This document shows positions 14,719 through 21,929 of a stretch of DNA of 25,828 bases, piece after piece (the first letter of the stretch is position 1; each line of letters begins with the position of its first letter). Origin of the DNA: CAZBYL01 sp964522805 (lineage in GTDB: Bacteria; Synergistota; Synergistia; Synergistales; Synergistaceae); contig CAZFWP010000014.1 in assembly GCA_964522805.1 (NCBI GenBank), forward strand, positions 1-25,828. The letters are read 5' to 3'. A program made the position numbers and the translations under genes. The notes beneath the pieces were generated by a model. The model saw only the letters and a list, made by a program, of their open reading frames with translations. It did no database searches and had not been told where the DNA came from.

Positions 14719-15546
14719 GTGAAGAAGTTTTTGGTAACAGCGTTGTTTTTGGTTTTGACCGCCGCAGCGGCATTTGCCGCACCATTGGATAGTTTTAAGG
14801 GACAGAAGGGCACGCTTGATATCGCCGGCGGTACGGCTCACATTCCCGTTATGAAAGAGGCGGCGAAGCGCATTATGTCTGCCAATCCTGATATTCGCAT
14901 CACTGTGGCAGGAGGCGGTTCGGGCGTCGGAGTGAAGCAGGTGGGCGAAGGTCTGGCCGCTATCGGCAATACCGGACGCGCGCTTAAAAAAGAGGAGATT
15001 GAAAAGTATGGTCTGGTCTCTTTCCCTTTCGCCATTGACGGCGTGGCGGTGGTTATCAGCCCCGCAAGCAAAGTTAAGGCTCTTACCTCCGCTCAGGTTG
15101 CCGATATTTATGCAGGCAAGGTGACGGACTGGAAGGAAGTCGGCGGCGAACCCGGCGCTATCAACGTCTACGGACGTGAGGACGGCAGCGGCACAAGAGA
15201 GGTTTTTACCGATAAGGTGCTGAAAAAAGGCGCAGTCTCCCCCTCAGCCAACGTGGTCAGCTCCAACGGCGCGATGAAGACCGCTGTCGCCAAGGATAAG
15301 CGCGCTATCGGCTATGTGGGTATCGGGCACTTGGACAAGTCTGTCAAAGCACCGCTTTTGGACGGAACGACCGCGTCGCAGGAAAACGCCGCCAAGGGTA
15401 CGTACAAGGTGGTTCGCGACCTTTATATGAATACCAAGGGCGCACCCGCGGGGCTGGCAAAGCTTTTTATCGATTATATCTTCTCGCCCGAGGGCGCGGA
15501 GATTGTCAAGGATAGCGGCTATATTCCTCTTCCCGCAAAGAAGTAG
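14719..15546 (+). CDS. pstS: Phosphate ABC transporter substrate-binding protein PstS
   Basis: PstS captures phosphate outside the cytoplasmic membrane and hands it to PstCA. The 275-residue precursor has a clear signal peptide (Lys-rich start, hydrophobic core, cleavage near AAAAFA at about 20) and no lipobox, so it should be released into the periplasm. Ligand-site features are GGTAHIPVM near the mature N-terminus (in place of the more usual GSTSVxPLM), AGGGSGVGVKQVGEG, and the REDGSGTREVF loop that wraps the oxyanion. The GTG start is set by AAGGAG at 14705-14710, eight bases away. Phosphate is the best call because pstCAB follow, though the first loop is not typical. The 290-base gap after it may let pstS be expressed above pstCAB. 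Confidence 0.87.
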   Translation: MKKFLVTALFLVLTAAAAFAAPLDSFKGQKGTLDIAGGTAHIPVMKEAAKRIMSANPDIRITVAGGGSGVGVKQVGEGLAAIGNTGRALKKEEIEKYGLVSFPFAIDGVAVVISPASKVKALTSAQVADIYAGKVTDWKEVGGEPGAINVYGREDGSGTREVFTDKVLKKGAVSPSANVVSSNGAMKTAVAKDKRAIGYVGIGHLDKSVKAPLLDGTTASQENAAKGTYKVVRDLYMNTKGAPAGLAKLFIDYIFSPEGAEIVKDSGYIPLPAKK

Positions 15547-15556
15547 TTTTTCCTTT

Positions 15557-15664
15557 GCCGCCGCGGCGTCCTTGTGCAGCGCGCCTGCGGCGGCAGCCGC
15601 CTGCTTGCTTGAAGAACAAACCAGGCAATTGGTGAAAAACTAAGTTTGATTTACGCAAATCAAA
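15557..15664 (+). promoter_or_regulatory. Hairpins in the pstS-pstC gap
   Basis: GCCGCCGC (15557-15564) pairs perfectly with GCGGCGGC (15587-15594), starting 11 bases after the pstS stop and lacking a T run. A second hairpin, TTTGATTT / AAATCAAA (15645-15652 and 15657-15664), has an ACGC loop. Such GC-rich stems can stabilise an upstream message or partly end transcription. The remainder of the gap to 15836 shows no gene. Confidence 0.45.
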
Positions 15665-15836
15665 GATTTACGAACATCACTTACCGCGCAAAACAACCAG
15701 CCGCTGTTTCGGCTATCTGCCAGCAATCAGCGGGCGATATGTTTGTTATCAATTGAAAGATTGCTGACCGGTGGGCATTTTTTTGAAATATGAAGCAAGA
15801 AAGAGATCAGTAAAGCTCTGTAAAGGAGGTGTTTTC

Positions 15837-16673
15837 GTGAGAAGAGAAAAATCGCCGCTGCTGCTGCGCCTGTGCGCTTCTTATACCGGTATTTTGATGT
15901 CCTCGCTATTCGTCTTTATTATTGTTTGCGCATTTGACGGCTATTTCAAAAGCGGTCCCTCGCTCTTCGGCTCGGTTTGGAACCCCGAACAGGGCGAATT
16001 TGGCATCGCGCCGATGGTCTGGGCCACGGTGCTGCTTTCTCTTTCCGCAGCGGCTTTAGGCTGGGTGACGGCTCTTGGCTGCTGCTGCTTTATTCACGGT
16101 TTGGCGCCGCGCCGCGCCGCATTGCTGCTGTCGGCGGTGCTGCGCTTTATGACTGCTGTTCCCACGGTGGTCTATGGCTTCGCCTCGGTTTTTCTGCTGG
16201 TGCCTCTCATCAGAGAGGGGCTTGGCGGTTCCGGCTTTTGCTGGCTCTCCGCCTCTTTGGTGCTGAGTCTGCTTGTTACCCCGACAATGGTAATCTCCAT
16301 GGAGAGCGCGGTGGGAGAGGTCGAAGATGAGACTTCGCTTACCGCCGCCGCCTTGGGTTTCACCCCCGAACAAAACCTTACCCATGTAGTCCTACCCGCC
16401 TCAAAAGAGTGGCTGTGGTCGTCCGCTGTTCTCGGCTTCGGCAGGGCGGCGGGAGACACTCTCATTCCCACGATGCTCGCAGGAAACGCCGTGCAGTACG
16501 CGCTTTCGCCATTAGACGCGATGCGTTCCCTCACAGCTCACATCGGGCTTGTGCTCTCCTCTGACGTGGGGGGCACAGCCTACCTTTCGCTTTTTGTGGC
16601 GGGCGGTATTCTTCTTGCCATCAGCATCACTGCCAATATCCTCTTTCGTTTGCTGAGAAGGAGGGCTATATAG
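15837..16673 (+). CDS. pstC: Phosphate ABC transporter permease PstC
   Basis: PstC is one of two membrane subunits of the phosphate importer. The 278-residue protein has about six hydrophobic helices. It ends its transport domain with the ATPase-coupling loop AALGFTPEQNLTHVVLPAS and the GRAAGDTLIP segment typical of PstC/PstA (GRAxGET). The open frame runs back to 15771, but AAAGGAGGT at 15822-15830 places the start at the GTG at 15837, six bases on, giving a short charged N-terminus (VRREKSP) before the first helix. Its TAG stop directly abuts the pstA ATG. Confidence 0.9.
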   Translation: MRREKSPLLLRLCASYTGILMSSLFVFIIVCAFDGYFKSGPSLFGSVWNPEQGEFGIAPMVWATVLLSLSAAALGWVTALGCCCFIHGLAPRRAALLLSAVLRFMTAVPTVVYGFASVFLLVPLIREGLGGSGFCWLSASLVLSLLVTPTMVISMESAVGEVEDETSLTAAALGFTPEQNLTHVVLPASKEWLWSSAVLGFGRAAGDTLIPTMLAGNAVQYALSPLDAMRSLTAHIGLVLSSDVGGTAYLSLFVAGGILLAISITANILFRLLRRRAI

Positions 16674-17546
16674 ATGAAGGGATATCTTCTCAAAGTATTG
16701 TCATATGCAGCCGCGCTGCTGGTACTGAGTGCTTTTTCTCTGCTTTTTGGATTTCTTCTGCTCAAGGGGCTGCCGATGCTGAATTTGCGGCTCTTTTTCG
16801 GCGATACTTCCGCCTATGACGCGGTTATTAGGCTGCGTCCCGTGTGGGACGGCATTTGGCCCGCATTCGCCGGGACGTTTTACCTGCTGGCTTTGACAAT
16901 GGCGATGGCGCTTGTTCCCGGAATCGGCTGCGGCGTCTTTCTGGCGCGCTTCGCCGAAGGACGGACGCGCGAACTGCTATCTTTGGCCGTGGATTTACTT
17001 GCGGGAGTACCTTCTATAGTTATGGGTCTCTTTGGTTTTGTGCTGATACTTTTTATGCGGCGTACCTTTGCTCCCGAAGCCACGACTTGTGTGCTGCTGG
17101 CCGCCTTTTGCCTGGCTCTTTTGGTGCTGCCCTCTTTGGTGGTCACCACCCGCGGCGCTCTTGAGAGCCTGCCTGTGAAATTGGCAGAATCAGGACGTGC
17201 ATTGGGCTTTTCGGAAAAACAATTGCTGCGCCATTTACTGCTGCCCGCCGCAGCGGAGGGAATTTTAGGAGGGGTGATGCTGGCTATGGGACGGGCTGCG
17301 GAAGATACGGCGGTAATTATGCTCACAGGAGTGGTGATAAACTCCGGACTGCCAGCGGGGCTGGCTTCAAAATTTGAAGCGCTTCCCTTCCTTATATATT
17401 ACACCGCGGCGCAGTACACGGACGAAGCGGAGCTGACGCGTGGATTTGGCGCCGCTTTGGTGCTGCTTTTGCTCTCCTCCTCTCTGCTGGGAGCTGCCTG
17501 GCTTTTACAGCGCGGGATGAAACGCCGTTGGAGAGGTGTGAGATGA
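16674..17546 (+). CDS. pstA: Phosphate ABC transporter permease PstA
   Basis: PstA is the partner membrane subunit of PstC. It has 290 residues, about six helices, the coupling loop ESGRALGFSEKQLLRHLLLP, and GRAAEDTAVIML, the counterpart of the conserved GRAxGETAP (Glu stands where Gly is usual). PSIVMGLFGF in the middle is also typical (VPSIVYGLFG). AAGGAGGG at the end of pstC serves as ribosome binding site. The 3' end overlaps the pstB start by four bases, so PstA and PstB are probably made in step. Confidence 0.9.
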   Translation: MKGYLLKVLSYAAALLVLSAFSLLFGFLLLKGLPMLNLRLFFGDTSAYDAVIRLRPVWDGIWPAFAGTFYLLALTMAMALVPGIGCGVFLARFAEGRTRELLSLAVDLLAGVPSIVMGLFGFVLILFMRRTFAPEATTCVLLAAFCLALLVLPSLVVTTRGALESLPVKLAESGRALGFSEKQLLRHLLLPAAAEGILGGVMLAMGRAAEDTAVIMLTGVVINSGLPAGLASKFEALPFLIYYTAAQYTDEAELTRGFGAALVLLLLSSSLLGAAWLLQRGMKRRWRGVR

Positions 17547-18301
17547 TGAAAAATTGTGCGGAATTTCGCGGGTTTTCGGTATTTTTTCAAGAAAGAAAGG
17601 TCCTGGACTCCATCTCTTTGGATATTCCTCAAAAGGGCATTACCATGCTTCTGGGACGCTCCGGGTCGGGAAAAACAACCTTACTCCGCTCGCTCAACCG
17701 CTTAAACGAGACCTTTGAAGGCTGCCGCTGCGAGGGAGAGGCCTCGGTGCTTATCGGCGGCAAGATGGTCAATATTTATGAGGAGGAGACGCTTTCTTTG
17801 ACAGAGCTGCGCCGCCGTGTGGGCATGGTCTTTCAAACCCCCAACCCTCTGCCTCTCAGTGTGAAAAAAAATATGCTGCTGCCGATGCAGCTGGTGCTGA
17901 GTCTCGGTAAAAAAGAGGCGGAAGCGCGAATGGAACAGAGGTTAAAAGAGGTTGGTCTTTGGGACGAGGTGAAAGAGAGGCTGAACACAAGCGCTCTTTC
18001 TCTATCGGGAGGGCAGCAGCAGCGCCTCTGTTTGGCGCGGGCACTGGCTCTTGAGCCGGATATTTTACTGTTGGACGAGCCCACAGCCTCTTTGGACAAG
18101 AAATCGTCCGAACTGATAGAGGATCATTTACTCTCGCTGAAAGGGCGATGCCCAATGGTAATGGTCTCTCACAGCATAAGCCAAGCACAGCGCTTGGGAG
18201 AGCGGTTTGTCGTTATCAGCGAGGGCAAAATAACTAAAATTATCGGTAGGAACGACATTGCCGCCCACGAAGGGCAAAGGGTTCTTACAGAGCTGCTCTA
18301 A
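17543..18301 (+). CDS. pstB: Phosphate ABC transporter ATP-binding protein PstB
   Basis: PstB powers the PstCA channel by ATP hydrolysis on the cytoplasmic face. The 252-residue protein has Walker A GRSGSGKTT (38-46) followed by LLRSLNRLNE, matching the PstB LRxxNRMND pattern, a Q-loop VGMVFQTPNPLPLSV (FQxPNPFP is diagnostic of PstB), the signature LSGGQQQRLCLARAL, Walker B ILLLDEPTASLD, and the H-loop MVSHSISQAQRLGER. The frame has an upstream TTG, but ATGATG at 17543 behind GGAGAGGTG is the likely start; the second ATG (17546) is an alternative. It is the last gene of the pst run. No phoU follows, although phoU often ends such operons. Confidence 0.92.
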   Translation: MMKNCAEFRGFSVFFQERKVLDSISLDIPQKGITMLLGRSGSGKTTLLRSLNRLNETFEGCRCEGEASVLIGGKMVNIYEEETLSLTELRRRVGMVFQTPNPLPLSVKKNMLLPMQLVLSLGKKEAEARMEQRLKEVGLWDEVKERLNTSALSLSGGQQQRLCLARALALEPDILLLDEPTASLDKKSSELIEDHLLSLKGRCPMVMVSHSISQAQRLGERFVVISEGKITKIIGRNDIAAHEGQRVLTELL

Positions 18302-18454
18302 CCGCTTGAGATAAAAAGCCCGCCGCCAAAAGAGGCGGCTTGAGCAAGACACAGAGGCAAGGTACTAAAAGTGCGCGTGAACTGCGGGAGTTCTGCCGTA
18401 TTAAAGAGAACGCCTGCACATTACATAGCAGAGATAAGAAGCGGAGGTGTACCT

Positions 18455-18493
18455 ATGTCAGCCAACAAGCGCGTACAGCAGAGCTTTACTTGA
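18455..18493 (+). CDS. Possible 12-residue micro-ORF
   Basis: ATG at 18455 follows GGAGGTG (18443-18449) with five-base spacing, one of the best ribosome binding sites in the window. The frame reads MSANKRVQQSFT and stops at TGA (18491-18493). It could be a leader peptide or a chance site. Nothing in the peptide suggests a function. The stop overlaps the binding site of the next micro-ORF, in the same frame. Confidence 0.2.
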   Translation: MSANKRVQQSFT

Positions 18494-18505
18494 GGAGCTT
18501 ACGAT

Positions 18506-18562
18506 ATGCAGGGACTGCATCGTACAGGGATGGCCGCTTCATGGCTGAAGGGCGCAAGATAA
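18506..18562 (+). CDS. Possible 18-residue micro-ORF
   Basis: ATG at 18506 follows GAGGAG (18492-18497) with eight-base spacing and encodes MQGLHRTGMAASWLKGAR. It is in frame with the preceding 12-residue ORF across a TGA, so a single decayed or recoded gene is also conceivable. No family is recognised. Confidence 0.18.
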   Translation: MQGLHRTGMAASWLKGAR

Positions 18563-18750
18563 CCGCCGCTGAACCTTAAAAAGCCTCCGACCCCGCCTTA
18601 TTGCAATATCCCTAATAAATGCCGCCCGGCAGAAACTGGCGTCTAACGGCCCGCTGCTCAAAGAGCGTGCAGGCAGTCAAAATTTTTATTCAGATGATAA
18701 AACAAAAAATCAAATAACATTTACTGTCAAAATAAGGAGTGCGTTTATCA

Positions 18751-19848
18751 ATGATGAAGAAGCTTCTCTGCTCCATAATGGCGGTCTTTGCCCTTTCCGC
18801 CGCGGCTTTTGCCGCCGAACCCCCCGTACTGCGCGTCAGCTATGGCATCACCACCCACCAAGAGGCCTTTATGGTCGCGATGGCTCTCGGCGAGAAGTTT
18901 AAAGACAAAGGCATCTACCTCAAACCGGTTGTGGAAAAAGAAAAATTTGACCTGATGATGAACGGCAAAAAAGTCGCGCGTCTCAATGTTATCGTCACCA
19001 AAAGCGGCTCCGAGGCCGCCTCGCTCTTTGCTCAGAACCACCTTGACCTGACGACAAACTCATTTCCCGCCATGCTCTCCGCCATTGACCGCGGCACCAA
19101 AATAAAAGTCCTCTCGCCGCTGCAGTCTGATGCCATCGCGATGGTGGCGCGCAAAGATGTCGGCGCCAAGGGCTGGGACGGATTTAGGACCTATGTAAAA
19201 AAATCAGCCAAGCCCGTCACAGTCGGCTACCATTCACCGACTAGCGCGCCGAAAATCGTCTTTGAAGGGGCGATGGACTCAGCCGGACTGAGAATCACCG
19301 AGGACGCCAACGCCACCAAAGCCGATGCCGATATTTTGATGGTTGACCTCAAAGGCGTAGCCAACGTGATACCGGCGATGGTGGCAAAGCAGGTGGAGTT
19401 CGCCGTTGTCCCTGCCCCCACCCCCGAAGTGGTGGAGTCTAAAAATCAGGGACACATCGTTCTGCAGATGAAGGAACTCCCCCCCGCGGGCAGATGGAAG
19501 AGCTTTCCCTGCTGCTGTGTCGCAGGAAGAACGGAAATCATTGAGAAAAACCCCGAAGCGGTAAAAGCCTTTGTCAAACTCCTCACCATGACCAGCAAAT
19601 GGTGCGGCAAAAACAAACTGGAAGCCGCGCAGGCAGCCTCGGACTGGCTTGGTGTGCCGACATCGGTAATTGCCAAGGCCGATATGGAATTCTCAACCAC
19701 CGTGACTAAAAAATGGCTCAAAAACGCCGCTCTCTACCCGGAGATGCTCTCCCGTTTGGGGCAGCTCTCAGGGCAGCTAAAAGACAAAAAACTTGACGAT
19801 GTAAAAAACTTGGTCTTTGATTTCAGATTCACCGAAATAGAAAAATAA
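18751..19848 (+). CDS. NitT/TauT-type ABC transporter substrate-binding protein
   Basis: This periplasmic binding protein of about 365 residues belongs to the NMT1/SsuA/TauA class, whose members bind small compounds such as sulfonates, nitrate or thiamine precursors. A signal peptide is clear (MMKKLL start, hydrophobic stretch, cleavage near AAFA at about 21) with no lipobox. VLRVSYGITTHQEAF opens the mature lobe, and SPTSAPKIVFEGAMDSAGL matches the class pattern. Cys254-Cys255-Cys256 form a rare triple-Cys run (SFPCCCVAG) in the second lobe, and a further Cys lies later in SKWCGKN. Upstream GTG at 18739 is less likely than ATG at 18751. The permease and ATPase for it follow after an interval containing a tandem repeat and the assembly gap. 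The substrate is unknown; neighbouring reductase genes hint that it is a compound to be reduced. Confidence 0.82.
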   Translation: MMKKLLCSIMAVFALSAAAFAAEPPVLRVSYGITTHQEAFMVAMALGEKFKDKGIYLKPVVEKEKFDLMMNGKKVARLNVIVTKSGSEAASLFAQNHLDLTTNSFPAMLSAIDRGTKIKVLSPLQSDAIAMVARKDVGAKGWDGFRTYVKKSAKPVTVGYHSPTSAPKIVFEGAMDSAGLRITEDANATKADADILMVDLKGVANVIPAMVAKQVEFAVVPAPTPEVVESKNQGHIVLQMKELPPAGRWKSFPCCCVAGRTEIIEKNPEAVKAFVKLLTMTSKWCGKNKLEAAQAASDWLGVPTSVIAKADMEFSTTVTKKWLKNAALYPEMLSRLGQLSGQLKDKKLDDVKNLVFDFRFTEIEK

Positions 19849-19959
19849 CGCCTGATGTTCCGCGCCGTGCATGATGCGGCATTTTTGCCCGCTTTTGGGC
19901 GGCGTGGCTCTTTGCCTTTCGCAAAGGCGGCTGATGCAGCAGCCGAAAATCTCCACAGC

Positions 19960-19991
19960 GAAAGACCGAAAGACAGAAAGACAGAAAGACC
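19960..19991 (+). repeat. Four tandem copies of an 8-base unit, GAAAGAC(C/A)
   Basis: Units at 19960, 19968, 19976 and 19984 read GAAAGACC, GAAAGACA, GAAAGACA, GAAAGACC; a partial fifth (GAAAAC) follows. They lie between the binding-protein and permease genes and in no supported gene. Copy number may vary by slippage. The rest of 19849-20085 shows no gene. Confidence 0.8.
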
Positions 19992-20085
19992 GAAAACTTT
20001 CCGCGCCTTTAACCTCTGTTCGCGCTGCGCGGGAAGTATCATCTAACTTCTTTATAAAAAGGCGCGAACCTTAACTTGTTTAAGC

Positions 20086-20295
20086 TTGGGAGGCCACTAT
20101 GGGAAAAATATCCGCCAACAAAATAATTCTGCCGCTGATANNNNNNNNNNNNNNNNNNNNNNNNNNNNNNNNNNNNNNNNNNNNNNNNNNNNNNNNNNNN
20201 NNNNNNNNNNNNNNNNNNNNNNNNNNNNNNNNNNNNNNNNTTGGGAGGCCACTATGGGAAAAATATCCGCCAACAAAATAATTCTGCCGCTGATA
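20086..20295. other. 100-N assembly gap flanked by identical 55-base copies
   Basis: Bases 20141-20240 are N. The 55 bases before it (20086-20140) and the 55 after it (20241-20295) are identical and both touch the gap exactly. Both contain the permease ribosome binding site and start. This is what two contigs ending in a shared overlap look like when a scaffolder fails to merge them, so the first copy and the N run are probably not real sequence. Confidence 0.85.
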
Positions 20296-21093
20296 GCTCC
20301 TGCCGCGCTTCTGATCGTCTGGCAGTATGCGGCGCTTAAAATAGAAAACGACGTCGTCCTCCCCACCGTGGGGCAGGTTTGGACTCTGCTCATACACCCG
20401 CATCAAGATTTGCTGAGAATGGGCTCGATGGCGCAAAATCTCTGGATGAGCACTTTGCGCGTGCTCTGCGGCTATCTGGCAGGGCTCTTTTTGGCCTTGC
20501 CTCTGGGCATTCTCATGGGACACAGCAAAATTATCAACAGGCTCTTCAACTCCCTGGTGGAGATGCTGCGCCCCATGCCGCCGCTTTCCTGGATACCGCT
20601 GATTCTCGCTTGGTTCGGCGTTGCCAGCTTCGCCACTCTCATAGGAGTGGAAGAGGGAGAGTGGTATGTGCTGCTCAACAACATCAAATTTTCCATGGTG
20701 ATCATCATCTTCATCGGCGCATTCTTTCCCATCTTGCTCAACACCATACATGGAGTATCGGGAGTGCGCTCCGCCCTGGTAGACTCAGCGCGTGTACTCG
20801 GCGCGGGCAAACGCGATATCTTCTTCAAAATACTCCTCCCGGCAGCCGCTCCCTCCATTGTCACCGGTATGAGGCTGGGGCTGGGGGTGTCATGGATGTG
20901 CCTTGTCGCCGCCGAAATGATGCCTGGAAGTATCTCCGGCATCGGCTACATCATCACTCACGCCTACACTGTGGCGCGTACAGACATTGTTATCGCGGGA
21001 ATGGTCAGCATCGGCGTCATGGGCGTGCTCATCGACAGCGGCTTTAAAATTTTGGAAGAACGCTGCTTTGCCTGGCAGAGGCTGGCAAGATGA
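20254..21093 (+). CDS. NitT/TauT-type ABC transporter permease
   Basis: This 279-residue inner-membrane protein has about six helices and the BPD_transp_1 coupling loop VDSARVLGAGKRDIFFKILLPAAAPSIVTGMRLGLG, here cited by its ends (VDSARVLGAG to MRLGLG), as in SsuC/TauC. RPMPPLSWIPLILAWFGV in the first half is also a hallmark of this group. The start is the ATG at 20254 behind GGGAGG; a second identical start lies before the N gap (20099) and is probably an assembly artefact, so reading through the gap is wrong. Its stop overlaps the ATPase start by four bases. It should form the importer with the flanking binding protein and ATPase. Confidence 0.88.
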   Translation: MGKISANKIILPLIAPAALLIVWQYAALKIENDVVLPTVGQVWTLLIHPHQDLLRMGSMAQNLWMSTLRVLCGYLAGLFLALPLGILMGHSKIINRLFNSLVEMLRPMPPLSWIPLILAWFGVASFATLIGVEEGEWYVLLNNIKFSMVIIIFIGAFFPILLNTIHGVSGVRSALVDSARVLGAGKRDIFFKILLPAAAPSIVTGMRLGLGVSWMCLVAAEMMPGSISGIGYIITHAYTVARTDIVIAGMVSIGVMGVLIDSGFKILEERCFAWQRLAR

Positions 21094-21848
21094 CCCCGCT
21101 TATTGAAACCAAAGCTCTGCGCAAAGAATTCTTCTCCGAACGCGGTGAGAGTGTCCTTGCCGTTGAAAGCGCTGATATAAAAGTGTACGACAAGGAATTT
21201 GTCTGTCTTTTGGGGCCATCTGGCTGCGGCAAATCCACCTGGCTGCGCATTGTAGCCGGTCTGGAAAAAGCTGGAAGCGGCCAAGTTCTATACAACGGCG
21301 CGCCGATAACGGCGCCGGGAAAAGAACGGGGCATGGTCTTTCAAGAATACTCATTGCTGCCCTGGCGTACCGTGGCGGAAAACGTCGCCCTCGGCCCTGA
21401 ATTCGCCGGTGCGTCTCATAAGGAAAGAAGAAACACGGCAATGGATTACTTAAGCCGTGTGGGGCTGGAAAAATTCGCCGATGCCAAGCCGCACGAGCTT
21501 TCCGGCGGCATGAGACAGAGAGCGGCTATTGCCCGCGCCCTGGCAAACGACCCCGAAGTACTGCTCATGGACGAGCCCTTTGGAGCGCTTGACGCTCACA
21601 CGAGAATGCTGCTGCAAAAAGAGCTGCTCAAAATTTGGGAAGAGAACCGCAAAACAATTATTTTTGTCACCCACAGCGTTGACGAAGCGCTCTTTTTGGC
21701 TGACAGGGTAATTGTCATGACCTCCCGCCCCGGGCGGGTGCTGGCGAACATCAAAGTACCCTTTCCCCGCCCGCGCTCACGCTCATACCCGGGATATGGA
21801 GAAATGACGGAAAAAATATTCGCACTTCTTGAGCAGAGTGCGGCTTAA
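21090..21848 (+). CDS. NitT/TauT-type ABC transporter ATP-binding protein
   Basis: This 252-residue cytoplasmic ATPase energises the adjacent permease. It has Walker A LGPSGCGKST (41-50), the Q-loop MVFQEYSLLPWRTVAENV (QExSLLPWRTV is typical of SsuB/TauB/NrtD proteins), the signature LSGGMRQRAAIARAL, Walker B VLLMDEPFGALDAHTR, and the H-loop FVTHSVDEALFLADRV. The family motif set points to sulfonate-, nitrate- or taurine-type importers, but the ATPase does not reveal the substrate. It is followed after 81 bases by the reductase gene on the same strand with no terminator between them, so one transcript is likely. Confidence 0.92.
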   Translation: MTPLIETKALRKEFFSERGESVLAVESADIKVYDKEFVCLLGPSGCGKSTWLRIVAGLEKAGSGQVLYNGAPITAPGKERGMVFQEYSLLPWRTVAENVALGPEFAGASHKERRNTAMDYLSRVGLEKFADAKPHELSGGMRQRAAIARALANDPEVLLMDEPFGALDAHTRMLLQKELLKIWEENRKTIIFVTHSVDEALFLADRVIVMTSRPGRVLANIKVPFPRPRSRSYPGYGEMTEKIFALLEQSAA

Positions 21849-21929
21849 AAGTAAAAGGAGTAAAGACCATTCCCGCGCGGCAAAAGCGGCGCAAAAGAAC
21901 GGCAGAGATATGAAAGGGGAACACCGAAA

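Larger units (their letters stand above)
18302..18750. other. Intergenic region between pstB and the ABC/DCCP-type locus
   Basis: No known gene is visible. A 6-bp stem, GCCGCC / GGCGGC (18322-18327 and 18334-18339), could be a weak end for the pst transcript but lacks a T run. Two tiny reading frames with good ribosome binding sites (18455-18562) are listed separately. The last 80 bases are AT-rich and contain GTCAAAAT twice (18676-18683 and 18726-18733), exactly 50 bases apart, ahead of the binding-protein gene. Confidence 0.4.

Noticed and set aside
18491..18493. In-frame TGA as a selenocysteine codon
   Set aside because: The flanking peptide resembles no known selenoprotein and no SECIS-like element is evident. 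A plain stop is simpler.
19960..19991. CRISPR-like array
   Set aside because: The unit is 8 bases and directly tandem with no spacers.
20086..20253. Reading the permease frame through the N gap from an earlier start
   Set aside because: The frame depends on an arbitrary N run and on a duplicated 55-base end. The start after the gap gives a normal-length permease.
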